A DNA stretch of 64,000 nucleotides from Perlabentimonas gracilis (lineage in GTDB: Bacteria > Bacteroidota > Bacteroidia > Bacteroidales > Tenuifilaceae). The notes beneath the pieces were generated by a model. It had not been told where the DNA came from. It did not search any database and saw only the letters and a program-made list of their open reading frames with translations. Position numbers and translations under genes: made by a program. Shown here piece by piece: positions 27,912 to 35,448 of this stretch. Positions within the stretch are counted from its first letter, which is position 1, and each line of letters opens with the position of its first letter. The stretch spans positions 1 to 64,000 of the forward strand of contig NZ_JAANIG010000023.1 in the NCBI RefSeq assembly GCF_011174675.1, in the 5' to 3' direction.

Positions 27912-29183
27912 TTACGCCTCCAGCTCCTTAAAAAGTTTTGCCGTTTGTCGTTTGTATATTCCAATTCCTGAAAGCATAGTTCCAAGTATGGTGGAAAATA
28001 ATCCGGGGATAAAACCAATGTAAAAATCGGACGGGGCTATTCTGGCTCTAATGTGGGTTGGTAGCATCATCGATCCACCATCCATCATACCTGTGATATC
28101 AATACCATAGGTTTGGATAAGCCATGCAAAAAACAGCCCGAATGCTGTTCCCACTATCGACCCTGTAATACCAATAAATATCGATTCGTAAATCATGGTT
28201 CGGTATACATGGCCTTTCTCTTCGCCCATCGCAATGCGAATACCCACCTCGCCGTAGCGGCGGAGACCGCCTAAAAGGCCTGCATTCCACAGCACCAGGG
28301 ACATAGCTAAAACAAACACCATAGAAATGTAAATAGTCCAAACATTGGTTAACGCCACGTACTGACCCATAGCGCCTTGTTGGCCTAGAGCCTTCATTAC
28401 TGGAGCAAACTCGTGGCCATGGGGATGGGTGGCGTTAAAACTATTGGCTATTTCTAATGCTCTATCGTTGTCGTAAAACCCTTGGTTGAAGAAACCTAGA
28501 ATTTCGCTGGCAGCATCGTACATATCAAGTGCAACTCTTGCATCCTCAATGTCAATAATTATTGCACCCCTATCAATAGCTTCAGTGCCAAAACTTACGG
28601 TTCCTACCAATGTGAAGTTATCCATCGACATGCTGCCGTGCATGGTAGAGCCAATTAGCGTTACGCTCTCGCCAATTTCAACGCCAAGCTTCTGGGCAAA
28701 GTCTTCGCTAAGAATGGTTTCGCCCCGGTTTTTTATAAGATTTCCCCTAACCAAGGAGTGCGATAGGTTTAACCTTTCATCCTCCTTACTTTTTTCAGAA
28801 ATGATGTCGATGCCCATACCCATAGCTGGTCCCTGAGCACGAGTTTCACCCTTTTCGTCGGGAATATCGACTAAACCTCCAAACTGAATCCGTGGAGCCC
28901 AAGTGATCTCGGGTAGTTCTGCCTGCATCTTTTCTAAAAGATTGCTAACGTCAACCAGCGCAAGATCGTTGGGCATTTGGTTGGCATTCTCGGCGTAGGC
29001 GTGTGTCATCACTTTTAGGTGGCCGTTGCTGAACTTGGCGTTTATTTCAATGGTATCGCCCATGAAGCCACGAATGTACCCGTTCATAAGAACGGTGAGC
29101 ATTACGCCTATAGATACTATTATTACGGGTACTCTACTGCGACTCTTGTCGCGAAGTAGCCCTTTTATTAGGAATTTTATCAT
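27912..29183 (-). CDS. FtsX/MacB-type ABC transporter permease, second of pair
   Basis: A 423-residue inner-membrane permease. One N-terminal membrane helix (VPVIIVSIGVMLTVLMNGYI, about 19-38) is followed by a periplasmic MacB_PCD-like domain and three C-terminal helices (near 280-300, 325-350 and 380-410) typical of the FtsX fold. Such proteins form mechanotransmission ABC systems (LolCDE, MacB) that act on periplasmic cargo instead of pumping across the inner membrane. With the paired permease and ATPase upstream and a LolA-like protein downstream, a role in lipid or lipoprotein trafficking is the best inference. The spacer to the upstream permease gene holds an inverted repeat pair (29195-29280). 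Confidence 0.87.
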   Translation of the reverse strand: MIKFLIKGLLRDKSRSRVPVIIVSIGVMLTVLMNGYIRGFMGDTIEINAKFSNGHLKVMTHAYAENANQMPNDLALVDVSNLLEKMQAELPEITWAPRIQFGGLVDIPDEKGETRAQGPAMGMGIDIISEKSKEDERLNLSHSLVRGNLIKNRGETILSEDFAQKLGVEIGESVTLIGSTMHGSMSMDNFTLVGTVSFGTEAIDRGAIIIDIEDARVALDMYDAASEILGFFNQGFYDNDRALEIANSFNATHPHGHEFAPVMKALGQQGAMGQYVALTNVWTIYISMVFVLAMSLVLWNAGLLGGLRRYGEVGIRIAMGEEKGHVYRTMIYESIFIGITGSIVGTAFGLFFAWLIQTYGIDITGMMDGGSMMLPTHIRARIAPSDFYIGFIPGLFSTILGTMLSGIGIYKRQTAKLFKELEA

Positions 29184-29194
29184 AAGAGTTTTTT

Positions 29195-29226
29195 TATCAG
29201 TTATTGGTTGTCAGTTGTTGGTTGCT
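29195..29226 (+). repeat. Left arm of inverted heptamer-like repeat pair
   Basis: Repeats of TTGGTTGTCAG/TTGTTGGTTG in the 131-bp spacer between the two permease genes. The tract is imperfectly complementary to 29254-29280; the arms are separated by only 27 bp. Confidence 0.7.
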
Positions 29227-29253
29227 GTTCGATAAAACTTAGAGTGTTATTAC

Positions 29254-29280
29254 TAACTGAAAACCGACAACCGACAACTA
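29254..29280 (+). repeat. Right arm of inverted heptamer-like repeat pair
   Basis: TAACTGAAAACC followed by GACAACC GACAACTA: 7-bp units complementary to the GGTTGTC-type units on the left. The pair resembles the flanks of the two four-helix-bundle elements in this window but has no gene between the arms. Confidence 0.7.
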
Positions 29281-29314
29281 TTCTTTTTTTCTTATTTACT
29301 ACACTTCCAACTTC

Positions 29315-30490
29315 TCATTGTATTTTCCCTCTCAGCGCCTCGGTTGGGTTCATTTTTGCAATTTTTCGAGAGGGCCAATAACTTACAATGGTGGTGGTTA
29401 GCACTACTATCAACACGGTAGTTACTACTAGTCCAAGGCTATAAACAGGGTAAAGGGTTTGTGCTATGGCCATACCTAGCTCGCTCACATCAATTGGCAT
29501 GGTCCATCCGGCCTTGGCTTGCCAAGCAAGAAAAGGTAGTCCATATGCAGCACCAACCAGCGCAGCTAGGATGGAGTACATTGCACCCTCAACAGTGAAA
29601 AGGCCCACAACTTGATGCCGGGTATACCCCAGCGCCACGTATGTTCCAATTTCTTTTTGCCTGCGGAATATGGAAAGTACCATAGTATCGAAAATGGCAA
29701 GCATGGCAAGTAGTAACAGGATGAAGTAGAATATTGATAATCCGGCAGTCTTGGTTTGTATTAAGTCGTCCACCGATTTGGTAAGGGTGTCCTTAGACTT
29801 TATTACCCAGCCATCAGTTTCTGCGGTTTGCACTTTGCTATCCCGGAGTGTAAGTATGGTAGCGTGGTTGGGTAAGAGGGTCATCTCCTGTAATTTTTGT
29901 AAGTCGATGTATATCTGTCCATTTTCAATTGCAGGAACATTGCTTGCAAAAACATCAACAATTATAACTGTTGCAGCATCGAATGTGCCGTTGGCATCGC
30001 GCCAGCGAAGGGTTACCCTATCGCCTTTCTGTAAAGCCATATCGTGAGCCATCATAGCGCCAATAATTGCAGGAATACCGTCTACAACCGTGTCGAGCTT
30101 ATGCGTTGGTTGGCTCAGTATGGTCTGATTAGGATCGATTCCCTTTATGGCTATGGATTGCATACGTCCCTGCGGATAAAGCGTTCCCTGCACAATTAGC
30201 ATATGTAAAATCTCGCCCTTTTCTACTTCACTGCTTAGTTCATAAGGGACTGGTGCATGGCTCTCGGCTAGCGTAAACGGGTCATAAGGATCGTAGGTTT
30301 GATGCCAGTATTGGCCGCCGCCAATTTGCCAGTTGGTCATATCGTGTTTGGCCTGCTCCTCCCAGCCTATCATCACTCCATTCATCCATATAATTATCAC
30401 GTAGGAAAAGGAAAGCACAATCACATTGAGCCAGGTACGTAGCCCAGCGCCAATAAGATTCCGGAAAGCTAGTTTTATTGCTAGTTTCAT
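29315..30490 (-). CDS. FtsX/MacB-type ABC transporter permease, first of pair
   Basis: A 391-residue inner-membrane permease with the same architecture as its partner: one N-terminal helix (TWLNVIVLSFSYVIIIWMNG, about 19-38), a periplasmic domain, and three C-terminal helices including LSIFYFILLLLAMLAIFDTM (about 253-272), with FRRQKEIGTYVALGYTRHQV, the cytoplasmic loop that contacts the ATPase in FtsX-type permeases. The start lies 10 bp after the ATPase stop, indicating one transcript. The two different permeases plus one ATPase recall LolC/LolE with LolD, although sequence alone does not prove a lipoprotein substrate. Confidence 0.87.
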   Translation of the reverse strand: MKLAIKLAFRNLIGAGLRTWLNVIVLSFSYVIIIWMNGVMIGWEEQAKHDMTNWQIGGGQYWHQTYDPYDPFTLAESHAPVPYELSSEVEKGEILHMLIVQGTLYPQGRMQSIAIKGIDPNQTILSQPTHKLDTVVDGIPAIIGAMMAHDMALQKGDRVTLRWRDANGTFDAATVIIVDVFASNVPAIENGQIYIDLQKLQEMTLLPNHATILTLRDSKVQTAETDGWVIKSKDTLTKSVDDLIQTKTAGLSIFYFILLLLAMLAIFDTMVLSIFRRQKEIGTYVALGYTRHQVVGLFTVEGAMYSILAALVGAAYGLPFLAWQAKAGWTMPIDVSELGMAIAQTLYPVYSLGLVVTTVLIVVLTTTIVSYWPSRKIAKMNPTEALRGKIQ

Positions 30491-30500
30491 GGCTATGGAT

Positions 30501-31193
30501 TTAGTTCGATTTAACTATCTCGTCATTATCAACTCTACCATCCAAAAGGAAGATCTTTCGGCGTAGGTAGTTTATCACCTTTTCGTCGTGCGTGGCAAAG
30601 ATGAAGGTGGTTTCGAGTTCGCGATTCAGCTTTTCCATGGTCTGCAGCACGTTATGAGAGTTAGCCGCATCGAGATTGGCGGTTGGCTCATCGGCCAGCA
30701 CCAGTGACGGGCGCTTAACCATGGCGCGAGCTATGGCCACGCGTTGGCATTCGCCTCCCGATAGCTGGGGTGGTTTCGATTTAATCTTATCGGTTAGGCC
30801 TACCCATTCGAGTGCATCTAGCACCATTTTTTTGCGTTCGGCAGCCGAGTGGTTAAGGAGTAGTAGTGGAAACTCCACATTCTCGTAAACCGTGTGAACC
30901 TGAAGTAGGTTGTAGCTTTGGAATATAAAACCCAAATTCTCCTTGCGGAGCTGTGCGGCCTGCTTGGAGTTTAGCTTTCCAATGGAGTTGCCCAGAACCA
31001 TTGCCTCTCCATCCGACGGCACATCGAGCGAGCCAATGATATTGAGCAACGTGGTTTTTCCCGATCCGCTGGGGCCAATAAGCCCTGCGAACTCGCCCTT
31101 ACCAAAGGTAAGGTTAATGCCCTTTAGGGCAGTGAACTCACCCTTTCCCATGGGGAATCGTTTGGTGAGATTGTTGATTTGGATGATTTGCAT
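30501..31193 (-). CDS. ABC transporter ATP-binding protein (LolD/MacB class)
   Basis: A 230-residue ATPase. Visible motifs: Walker A GPSGSGKTT (about 40-48), Q-loop FIFQSYNLL (about 88-96), signature LSGGECQRVAIARAM (about 143-157), Walker B LVLADEPT (about 164-171), and H-loop FATHDEKV (about 197). Length and FQSYNLL are typical of the LolD/FtsE/MacB class that drives FtsX-fold permeases. It is encoded just before both permeases. The upstream neighbour in the operon (outer-membrane protein) is separated by a four-helix-bundle element. Confidence 0.93.
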   Translation of the reverse strand: MQIIQINNLTKRFPMGKGEFTALKGINLTFGKGEFAGLIGPSGSGKTTLLNIIGSLDVPSDGEAMVLGNSIGKLNSKQAAQLRKENLGFIFQSYNLLQVHTVYENVEFPLLLLNHSAAERKKMVLDALEWVGLTDKIKSKPPQLSGGECQRVAIARAMVKRPSLVLADEPTANLDAANSHNVLQTMEKLNRELETTFIFATHDEKVINYLRRKIFLLDGRVDNDEIVKSN

Positions 31194-31205
31194 ATGTTTT
31201 ATTTT

Positions 31206-31322
31206 AGTCTGAAAGTCTGAAAGTCTGAAAGTCTGAAAGTCTAAAAGTCTGAAAGTCGAAAGTCTGAAAGTCGAAAGTCTGAAAGTCGAAAGTCTGAAAG
31301 TCGAAAGTTTGGAAGTCTGAAT
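31206..31322 (+). repeat. Tandem AGTCTGAA/AGTCGAA repeat tract (downstream flank of four-helix-bundle gene)
   Basis: About fifteen 7- or 8-bp units. It starts with a run of AGTCTGAA, then alternates AGTCTGAA with AGTCGAA and ends with degenerate units (AGTTTGGA, AGTCTGAA). It lies between the ABC ATPase start and the four-helix-bundle stop. Read on the operon (minus) strand it is pyrimidine-rich and complementary to the tract at 31743-31777. Confidence 0.92.
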
Positions 31323-31333
31323 GTTTCAAATGC

Positions 31334-31699
31334 TTATGGTTTGTGGCTTTTGTTGTTTAGTGATTTGATAAAACCTTTAATTAGCCTTGAAATTTCTAAA
31401 CAATTATTAATAAGGTCATCTCGTTTCTGAATTTCTATGTACTTTAATCGTTCAGCTAAGTATAGCATTGACCTTACTTCACTGCAAGAGGCGGTTGCTA
31501 TATAAAGAAATCGAGTAAAGTCTGCATCAGTTCCCCTATCAAAACCTTCTGCAATGTTGTTTGATATTGAAACAGACGCCCTACATATTTGATCCTTAAA
31601 ACTATAGTCCTTTGCATTGCTAAAACTGAAGTAAATATCAACAGCCACATCTTGTGCTTTCTGCCAAGCAATTATTTCTTCAAAGCGCTCAATTTTCAT
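31334..31699 (-). CDS. Four-helix-bundle protein (S23/IVP family), element within the TetR-ABC operon
   Basis: A 121-residue helical protein with the family pattern FEEIIAWQKAQDVAVDIY at the N-terminus, the central FKDQICRASVSISNNIAEGF (about 34-53), and CSEVRSMLYLAERL before the last helix. It is only distantly similar to the copy at 22.3-22.7 kb, so this is not a recent duplication. It sits between the outer-membrane protein gene and the ABC ATPase gene, in operon direction. Repeat arrays in inverted orientation flank it closely (11 bp on one side, 44 bp on the other). Function of the family is unknown; an RNA-binding role is suggested only by its occurrence in rRNA intervening sequences. 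Confidence 0.9.
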   Translation of the reverse strand: MKIERFEEIIAWQKAQDVAVDIYFSFSNAKDYSFKDQICRASVSISNNIAEGFDRGTDADFTRFLYIATASCSEVRSMLYLAERLKYIEIQKRDDLINNCLEISRLIKGFIKSLNNKSHKP

Positions 31700-31742
31700 A
31701 GTTTAAAGGTATTATTGGGTTACTATTTTAAAAATTACTTAT

Positions 31743-31777
31743 GACTTTCAGACTTTCAACTTTCGACTTTCTACTTC
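31743..31777 (+). repeat. Inverse repeat tract (GACTTTC-type; upstream flank of four-helix-bundle gene)
   Basis: On the plus strand GACTTTCA GACTTTCA ACTTTC GACTTTC; on the operon strand it reads as purine-rich GAAAGTC units just upstream of the four-helix-bundle gene. It is complementary to the longer array at 31206-31322. It abuts the stop of the outer-membrane protein gene (31785). Confidence 0.9.
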
Positions 31778-31784
31778 TTCACTA

Positions 31785-32912
31785 TTAATGATTAAAAACC
31801 AACATTACTTGTATTCCTTTGCCTCCAAACAAATTGTTGCCTAGGTTTTGCTGTGGCAGGTCGAAAGTTTCGGGGTTCCAGTATGCCATAACATGAAATG
31901 AGAGCTTATTGTACGTTCTTTGCCAATTAAAAAAGCTGTACACATCGTTGCTATTCCAGCTGTAGTAAAATATGGCCGAAAGGTTGTCAAATAGCCCTAT
32001 TGGGTACGAAAGCGATAGAAGCGAGAATTGAAATGGTGATGCAAACTCAAAAGGTTTGATGTCGGATGAAACAATTAGATGCTCGTAAACAGCCAGAAGT
32101 CCATTCCCAATACCAAATGTGTAATCCATTCCTGTATTTAGCAGTGTTTGGTTTGTAAAATGGCCTACTTCCTTTTGGCTGTTAATCCAGGCTCCCTCAA
32201 ACCATAGGCCCACAACCCAGTCGATTTTTGTGTCAAACCCCAATCGATTCTCTGCGTACTTTTCGAAGCTTAGTTCAAGAATATCGTTTAAGTTTTGTGT
32301 GTTTGCTTTACGATGATGATAGGTTAATGCCGTTTCGCCAATGCCAATGGGCAGTTGGACTCTACCTCCAAATTCTGGATAGCCGGAATGTGTTCCTAGC
32401 ACTTCCCAGCCCTTTGGTTCCTTGTTGCCGTAAAGTCCCCAAACCCATATGTTAGCATTGTTTAAAAAGTAGTACTTTCCAAGTAGCCCCCAAACGCCAT
32501 TGGTTAGCTGTAGCGGGTCGCGGGGATCCATCTGGTCGAACCACATGAGCGGGCGAAGCATGGTGGCCGAGCCAAAGTTTATCTTTTGCAAGCCAGCCCT
32601 AACCTCGAACTGTGATGTAGCGTAGCGAGCCCATGCGCGATAGGGTTTAATATCGCCATCGGGGGTATTTTCATTTAATGTACCATAGAGGTTGCCCGAG
32701 GCTTCGAGGTTGAGGCTTTGATTCTGTTTAAAGAATCGCTGGTAGCTTAGCTCAGGGATGTACCTACCACCCAGCATAAAGTTTTCGTTGCTCAAGTTGT
32801 AATTTCCCCAAGCCGAGAGCTGCCCCTTATATATAAGAGTATCCTTTTCTTGCCCATTCAAAATGCTTGGATAGGTGCACATAAGGGCTGCTATGATAAC
32901 TAGTTTATTCAT
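31785..32912 (-). CDS. Predicted outer-membrane beta-barrel protein of the ABC operon
   Basis: A 375-residue protein with a signal peptide (MNKLVIIAALMCTYPSILNGQ) and a mature part of alternating aromatic/polar strands (YKGQLSAWGNYNLSNENFMLGGRYIPELSYQRFF and on), ending in IQVMLVFNH, typical of barrel proteins. I cannot assign a named family. The frame runs upstream to 33098 within the TetR gene, but the ATG at 32912 precedes the signal peptide and overlaps the TetR stop by 8 bp, so translation is probably coupled. The combination of TetR regulator, barrel protein, ABC ATPase, two FtsX permeases and a LolA-like protein suggests an envelope-spanning trafficking or efflux route. Confidence 0.75.
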   Translation of the reverse strand: MNKLVIIAALMCTYPSILNGQEKDTLIYKGQLSAWGNYNLSNENFMLGGRYIPELSYQRFFKQNQSLNLEASGNLYGTLNENTPDGDIKPYRAWARYATSQFEVRAGLQKINFGSATMLRPLMWFDQMDPRDPLQLTNGVWGLLGKYYFLNNANIWVWGLYGNKEPKGWEVLGTHSGYPEFGGRVQLPIGIGETALTYHHRKANTQNLNDILELSFEKYAENRLGFDTKIDWVVGLWFEGAWINSQKEVGHFTNQTLLNTGMDYTFGIGNGLLAVYEHLIVSSDIKPFEFASPFQFSLLSLSYPIGLFDNLSAIFYYSWNSNDVYSFFNWQRTYNKLSFHVMAYWNPETFDLPQQNLGNNLFGGKGIQVMLVFNH

Positions 32913-33483
32913 GGGTAGAGATACCGTAGGTGAAAAAGTTTGCAATTTCCATAACCAGTTCTTGAGGGTTTGCATAGAGACCAAGCACCTTCTCGTCGGT
33001 TGCCAGCTCCATAATTTTTTGCGATGCAAAAAGAATGAACTCCGGTTTGAAGTCGTTGCGCATCCATCCATCCCTTTGGCCTTGCCGAAAATCTTCAATA
33101 ATGCTCATCCAAACCTCCCCCGTCCGTTTCTGTATGTAGGTTGAAACCTCAAGCTCTGGATTGTTATAAAAATCCATCATGAACTCCTTGCTAATATCGT
33201 TCGTGCCTTCAAATTTCATTTGAAGCATTTTTCTCATCTTTTCGGGTGCTGACATATCCGACTGCATCAATTCTCTAAAATCATCAATCCCTTTATCAAT
33301 AACCATATCGAAAACTGCTTTGGCTACCTCCATTTTGTTAGGATAGAATCTGTAGAAGGTCATCTTGCTAACGCTAGCCGTTTCGCAAATTTCCTCAACG
33401 GTTACGCGCTTAAACCCGAACTTCCAAAAAAGATCCTTTGCCGATTCAACCAGGTGTTGATGCTTTTTACTTTTAAACTTCAT
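32905..33483 (-). CDS. TetR/AcrR family transcriptional regulator
   Basis: A 192-residue one-component regulator. The N-terminal helix-turn-helix lies at about 12-58 (HLVESAKDLFWKFGFKRVTVEEIC, then SVSKMTFYRFYPNKMEV); the C-terminal helical half would bind an unknown ligand. It is the first gene of the outer-membrane protein/ABC operon and overlaps the next gene by 8 bp. The ATG at 33483 was chosen over an upstream in-frame start because it begins the conserved region and lies just below a palindrome overlapping a predicted promoter, which suggests autoregulation. Confidence 0.88.
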   Translation of the reverse strand: MKFKSKKHQHLVESAKDLFWKFGFKRVTVEEICETASVSKMTFYRFYPNKMEVAKAVFDMVIDKGIDDFRELMQSDMSAPEKMRKMLQMKFEGTNDISKEFMMDFYNNPELEVSTYIQKRTGEVWMSIIEDFRQGQRDGWMRNDFKPEFILFASQKIMELATDEKVLGLYANPQELVMEIANFFTYGISTHE

Positions 33484-33497
33484 AGTATTTAATGATA

Positions 33498-33540
33498 CGT
33501 ATATGGTGCAAATATACGAAAAAAGTAAAATAAACAACAA
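33498..33540 (-). promoter_or_regulatory. Promoter with overlapping TetR operator candidate
   Basis: On the minus strand TATATTTG (33516-33509) is a full match to TAnnTTTG, with TTG elements about 18-20 bp upstream (33535-33540). An inverted repeat with exact 7-bp arms, CGTATAT (33498-33504) and ATATACG (33512-33518), 7 bp apart, covers the -7 box. A repressor bound there would block its own promoter and the whole ABC operon. Confidence 0.6.
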
Positions 33541-33632
33541 AACGTAACATTTGTTTTTGATTATTTTTTATAACGACTATCCCAATGTTAAATTTTCGAC
33601 TTCAAACGTTTGCGATGATCAGCATCATTGAA

Positions 33633-33661
33633 TTGAAGGTGCTTTTCAATGGTTATCTTTG
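33633..33661 (+). promoter_or_regulatory. Promoter candidate for the acyl-CoA ligase gene
   Basis: TTG at 33633-33635 and TATCTTTG at 33654-33661 (18 bp apart) fit the Bacteroidota -33/-7 pattern. A second -7-like TATATTTG lies at 33673-33680 without a matching TTG. Confidence 0.45.
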
Positions 33662-33725
33662 GGTTTATTGCATATATTTGCCGCTTTGTTTTCGATAGAT
33701 TTGTGGATTTGTAGAAGTTGTAGAT

Positions 33726-35423
33726 ATGGTAACATACAGCAGTTTAACCCTTAAGGATGTGCTAAACCAATCGAGGATACTATATGCCGATAGGCCCTCG
33801 TTAGCATTTGTGGGTGAGAAGTCATTGTCGTATTGTGAGTTGTCGATACATGTAAATAATGTATCGTGTATGTTGTCGACAATGGGAATTGAGAAGGGTG
33901 ACAGGGTGGCTCTACTGGGTGAGAATAGTCCCAACTGGGGCGTAGCCTATCTGGCTATTACCTGTATGGGGGCTGTGGTGGTTCCAATACTTCCCGATTT
34001 TTCGGGGGTAGAGGTAAAACGTATTCTTAACCATAGTCAGGCTAAGGCAATATTTATTTCTGCAAAGCAGTATTCAAAGCTTCAAGCATTAGAGGCTAAG
34101 GAAATGCCCGAAATATTGTTGCTAAACAACCTTGAGGTTGTCACATCATATGCCAATAAGGTAGATGGTAGCATAGGGTATTCACGACCCGAACCCGTTT
34201 TAAATATTGATTTTTGTAATGTTGATACGCCTGAGCCAATGGAGGAAGATCTGGCTGCTATTATTTACACATCGGGTACAACAGGTCGACCAAAGGGGGT
34301 GATGCTAACCCACAAGAATCTAATCTCAAATGCACTATCAACTTTTCAAATTCAAAATATTAAATCAACCGATAGGTTGGTAAGCCTATTGCCGCTATCG
34401 CATACGTACGAGTGTACCATAGGATTTATTATGCCCCTTATGCGTGGCGCATCGGTTTATTACCTGCAGAAGCCGCCAACTCCCCCGGTGCTTATCCCTG
34501 CATTGCAGGAGATAAAACCCACCATGATGCTTGTGGTTCCTCTTATTATCGAAAAGGTTTTTCGATCGAAAATTTTACCGCAGCTAACATCATCCAATAT
34601 TAGCGCACGGCTGTACAAAATACCATTGTTTAGGAAGGTGCTACATAAAATTGCTGCCAGAAAGCTGCACAAAACCTTTGGGGGGCAGTTGCACTTCTTC
34701 GGAGTGGGTGGGGCTAAGCTATCCTACGATGTTGAGCGATTCCTTTACGAGGGTGGGTTTCCTTATTCCATAGGGTATGGAATGACCGAAGCTTCACCAC
34801 TGCTCTCGGGTTGCACTCCATCGCTGGTGAGGTTCCGTTGCGCAGGATTTTCCTTGCCTGGGCAAGAGATGAAAGTGGTAAATCCCAATCAAACTACAGG
34901 CGAGGGCGAAGTTTGGGTAAGGGGAGCCAACGTTATGGAGGGGTACTATAAGGACGAAGAGCTGACCCGTGAGGTGCTTACCGATGACGGTTGGTTAAAA
35001 ACCGGTGATTTGGGTGTAATTCACTCCAATGGATTTTTGGAACTCCGGGGTAGGCTTAAAAATATGATTGTTGGCCCCAGTGGCGAAAATATTTATCCTG
35101 AGGATATCGAGGAGGTGATAAATTCACACTCTTTAGTTTTGGAATCGTTAGTTTACGAAATCGGCGGTAAGCTTGTGGCCAAGGTGTTACTCAACTACGA
35201 GGCGCTTGAGTCTAAGTACGTTAACTTCAAAGAGGCTGCTGTTAGTATGCAGCAAAGTGTTCAGGATAGGGCGAAGGGAATAATGGACGAGATAAAGCAC
35301 TACGCAAATTCAAAGGTTGCCTCTTTCTCCAAGGTAAGCTTGGTGGTTGAGCAGGTGGAACCGTTCGAGAAAACCCCCACGCATAAAATTAAACGATTTA
35401 TATACACCACGATTAGTAAATAG
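33726..35423 (+). CDS. AMP-binding long-chain fatty-acid--CoA ligase family enzyme
   Basis: A 565-residue cytoplasmic or membrane-associated adenylating enzyme of the ANL superfamily. Motifs: IIYTSGTTGRPKGVMLTHKN (P-loop, about 180-199), LLPLSHTYECTIGF (about 222-235), GYGMTEASPLL (about 350-360), GEVWVRGANVMEGYYKD, the hinge region WLKTGDLG, and LRGRLKNMIVGPSGENIYPEDIE near the C-terminus. Overall it resembles bacterial FadD-type/long-chain ligases that activate fatty acids with ATP and CoA. It is encoded alone and converges with murF across a shared terminator. Confidence 0.88.
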   Translation: MVTYSSLTLKDVLNQSRILYADRPSLAFVGEKSLSYCELSIHVNNVSCMLSTMGIEKGDRVALLGENSPNWGVAYLAITCMGAVVVPILPDFSGVEVKRILNHSQAKAIFISAKQYSKLQALEAKEMPEILLLNNLEVVTSYANKVDGSIGYSRPEPVLNIDFCNVDTPEPMEEDLAAIIYTSGTTGRPKGVMLTHKNLISNALSTFQIQNIKSTDRLVSLLPLSHTYECTIGFIMPLMRGASVYYLQKPPTPPVLIPALQEIKPTMMLVVPLIIEKVFRSKILPQLTSSNISARLYKIPLFRKVLHKIAARKLHKTFGGQLHFFGVGGAKLSYDVERFLYEGGFPYSIGYGMTEASPLLSGCTPSLVRFRCAGFSLPGQEMKVVNPNQTTGEGEVWVRGANVMEGYYKDEELTREVLTDDGWLKTGDLGVIHSNGFLELRGRLKNMIVGPSGENIYPEDIEEVINSHSLVLESLVYEIGGKLVAKVLLNYEALESKYVNFKEAAVSMQQSVQDRAKGIMDEIKHYANSKVASFSKVSLVVEQVEPFEKTPTHKIKRFIYTTISK

Positions 35424-35445
35424 AAAAGGGCCTTTCGGCCCTTTT
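35424..35445. terminator. Bidirectional terminator between acyl-CoA ligase and murF
   Basis: AAAAGGGCC, loop TTTC, GGCCCTTTT: a perfect 9-bp stem flanked by A and T on both sides, placed between the two convergent stop codons. Confidence 0.85.
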
Positions 35446-35448
35446 GCA

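Noticed and set aside
31206-31322. Possible iterated regulatory operator upstream of the ABC ATPase
   Set aside because: The inverse copy on the other side of the four-helix-bundle gene and the same plan at sucAB make a mobile or structural element more likely than an operator array.
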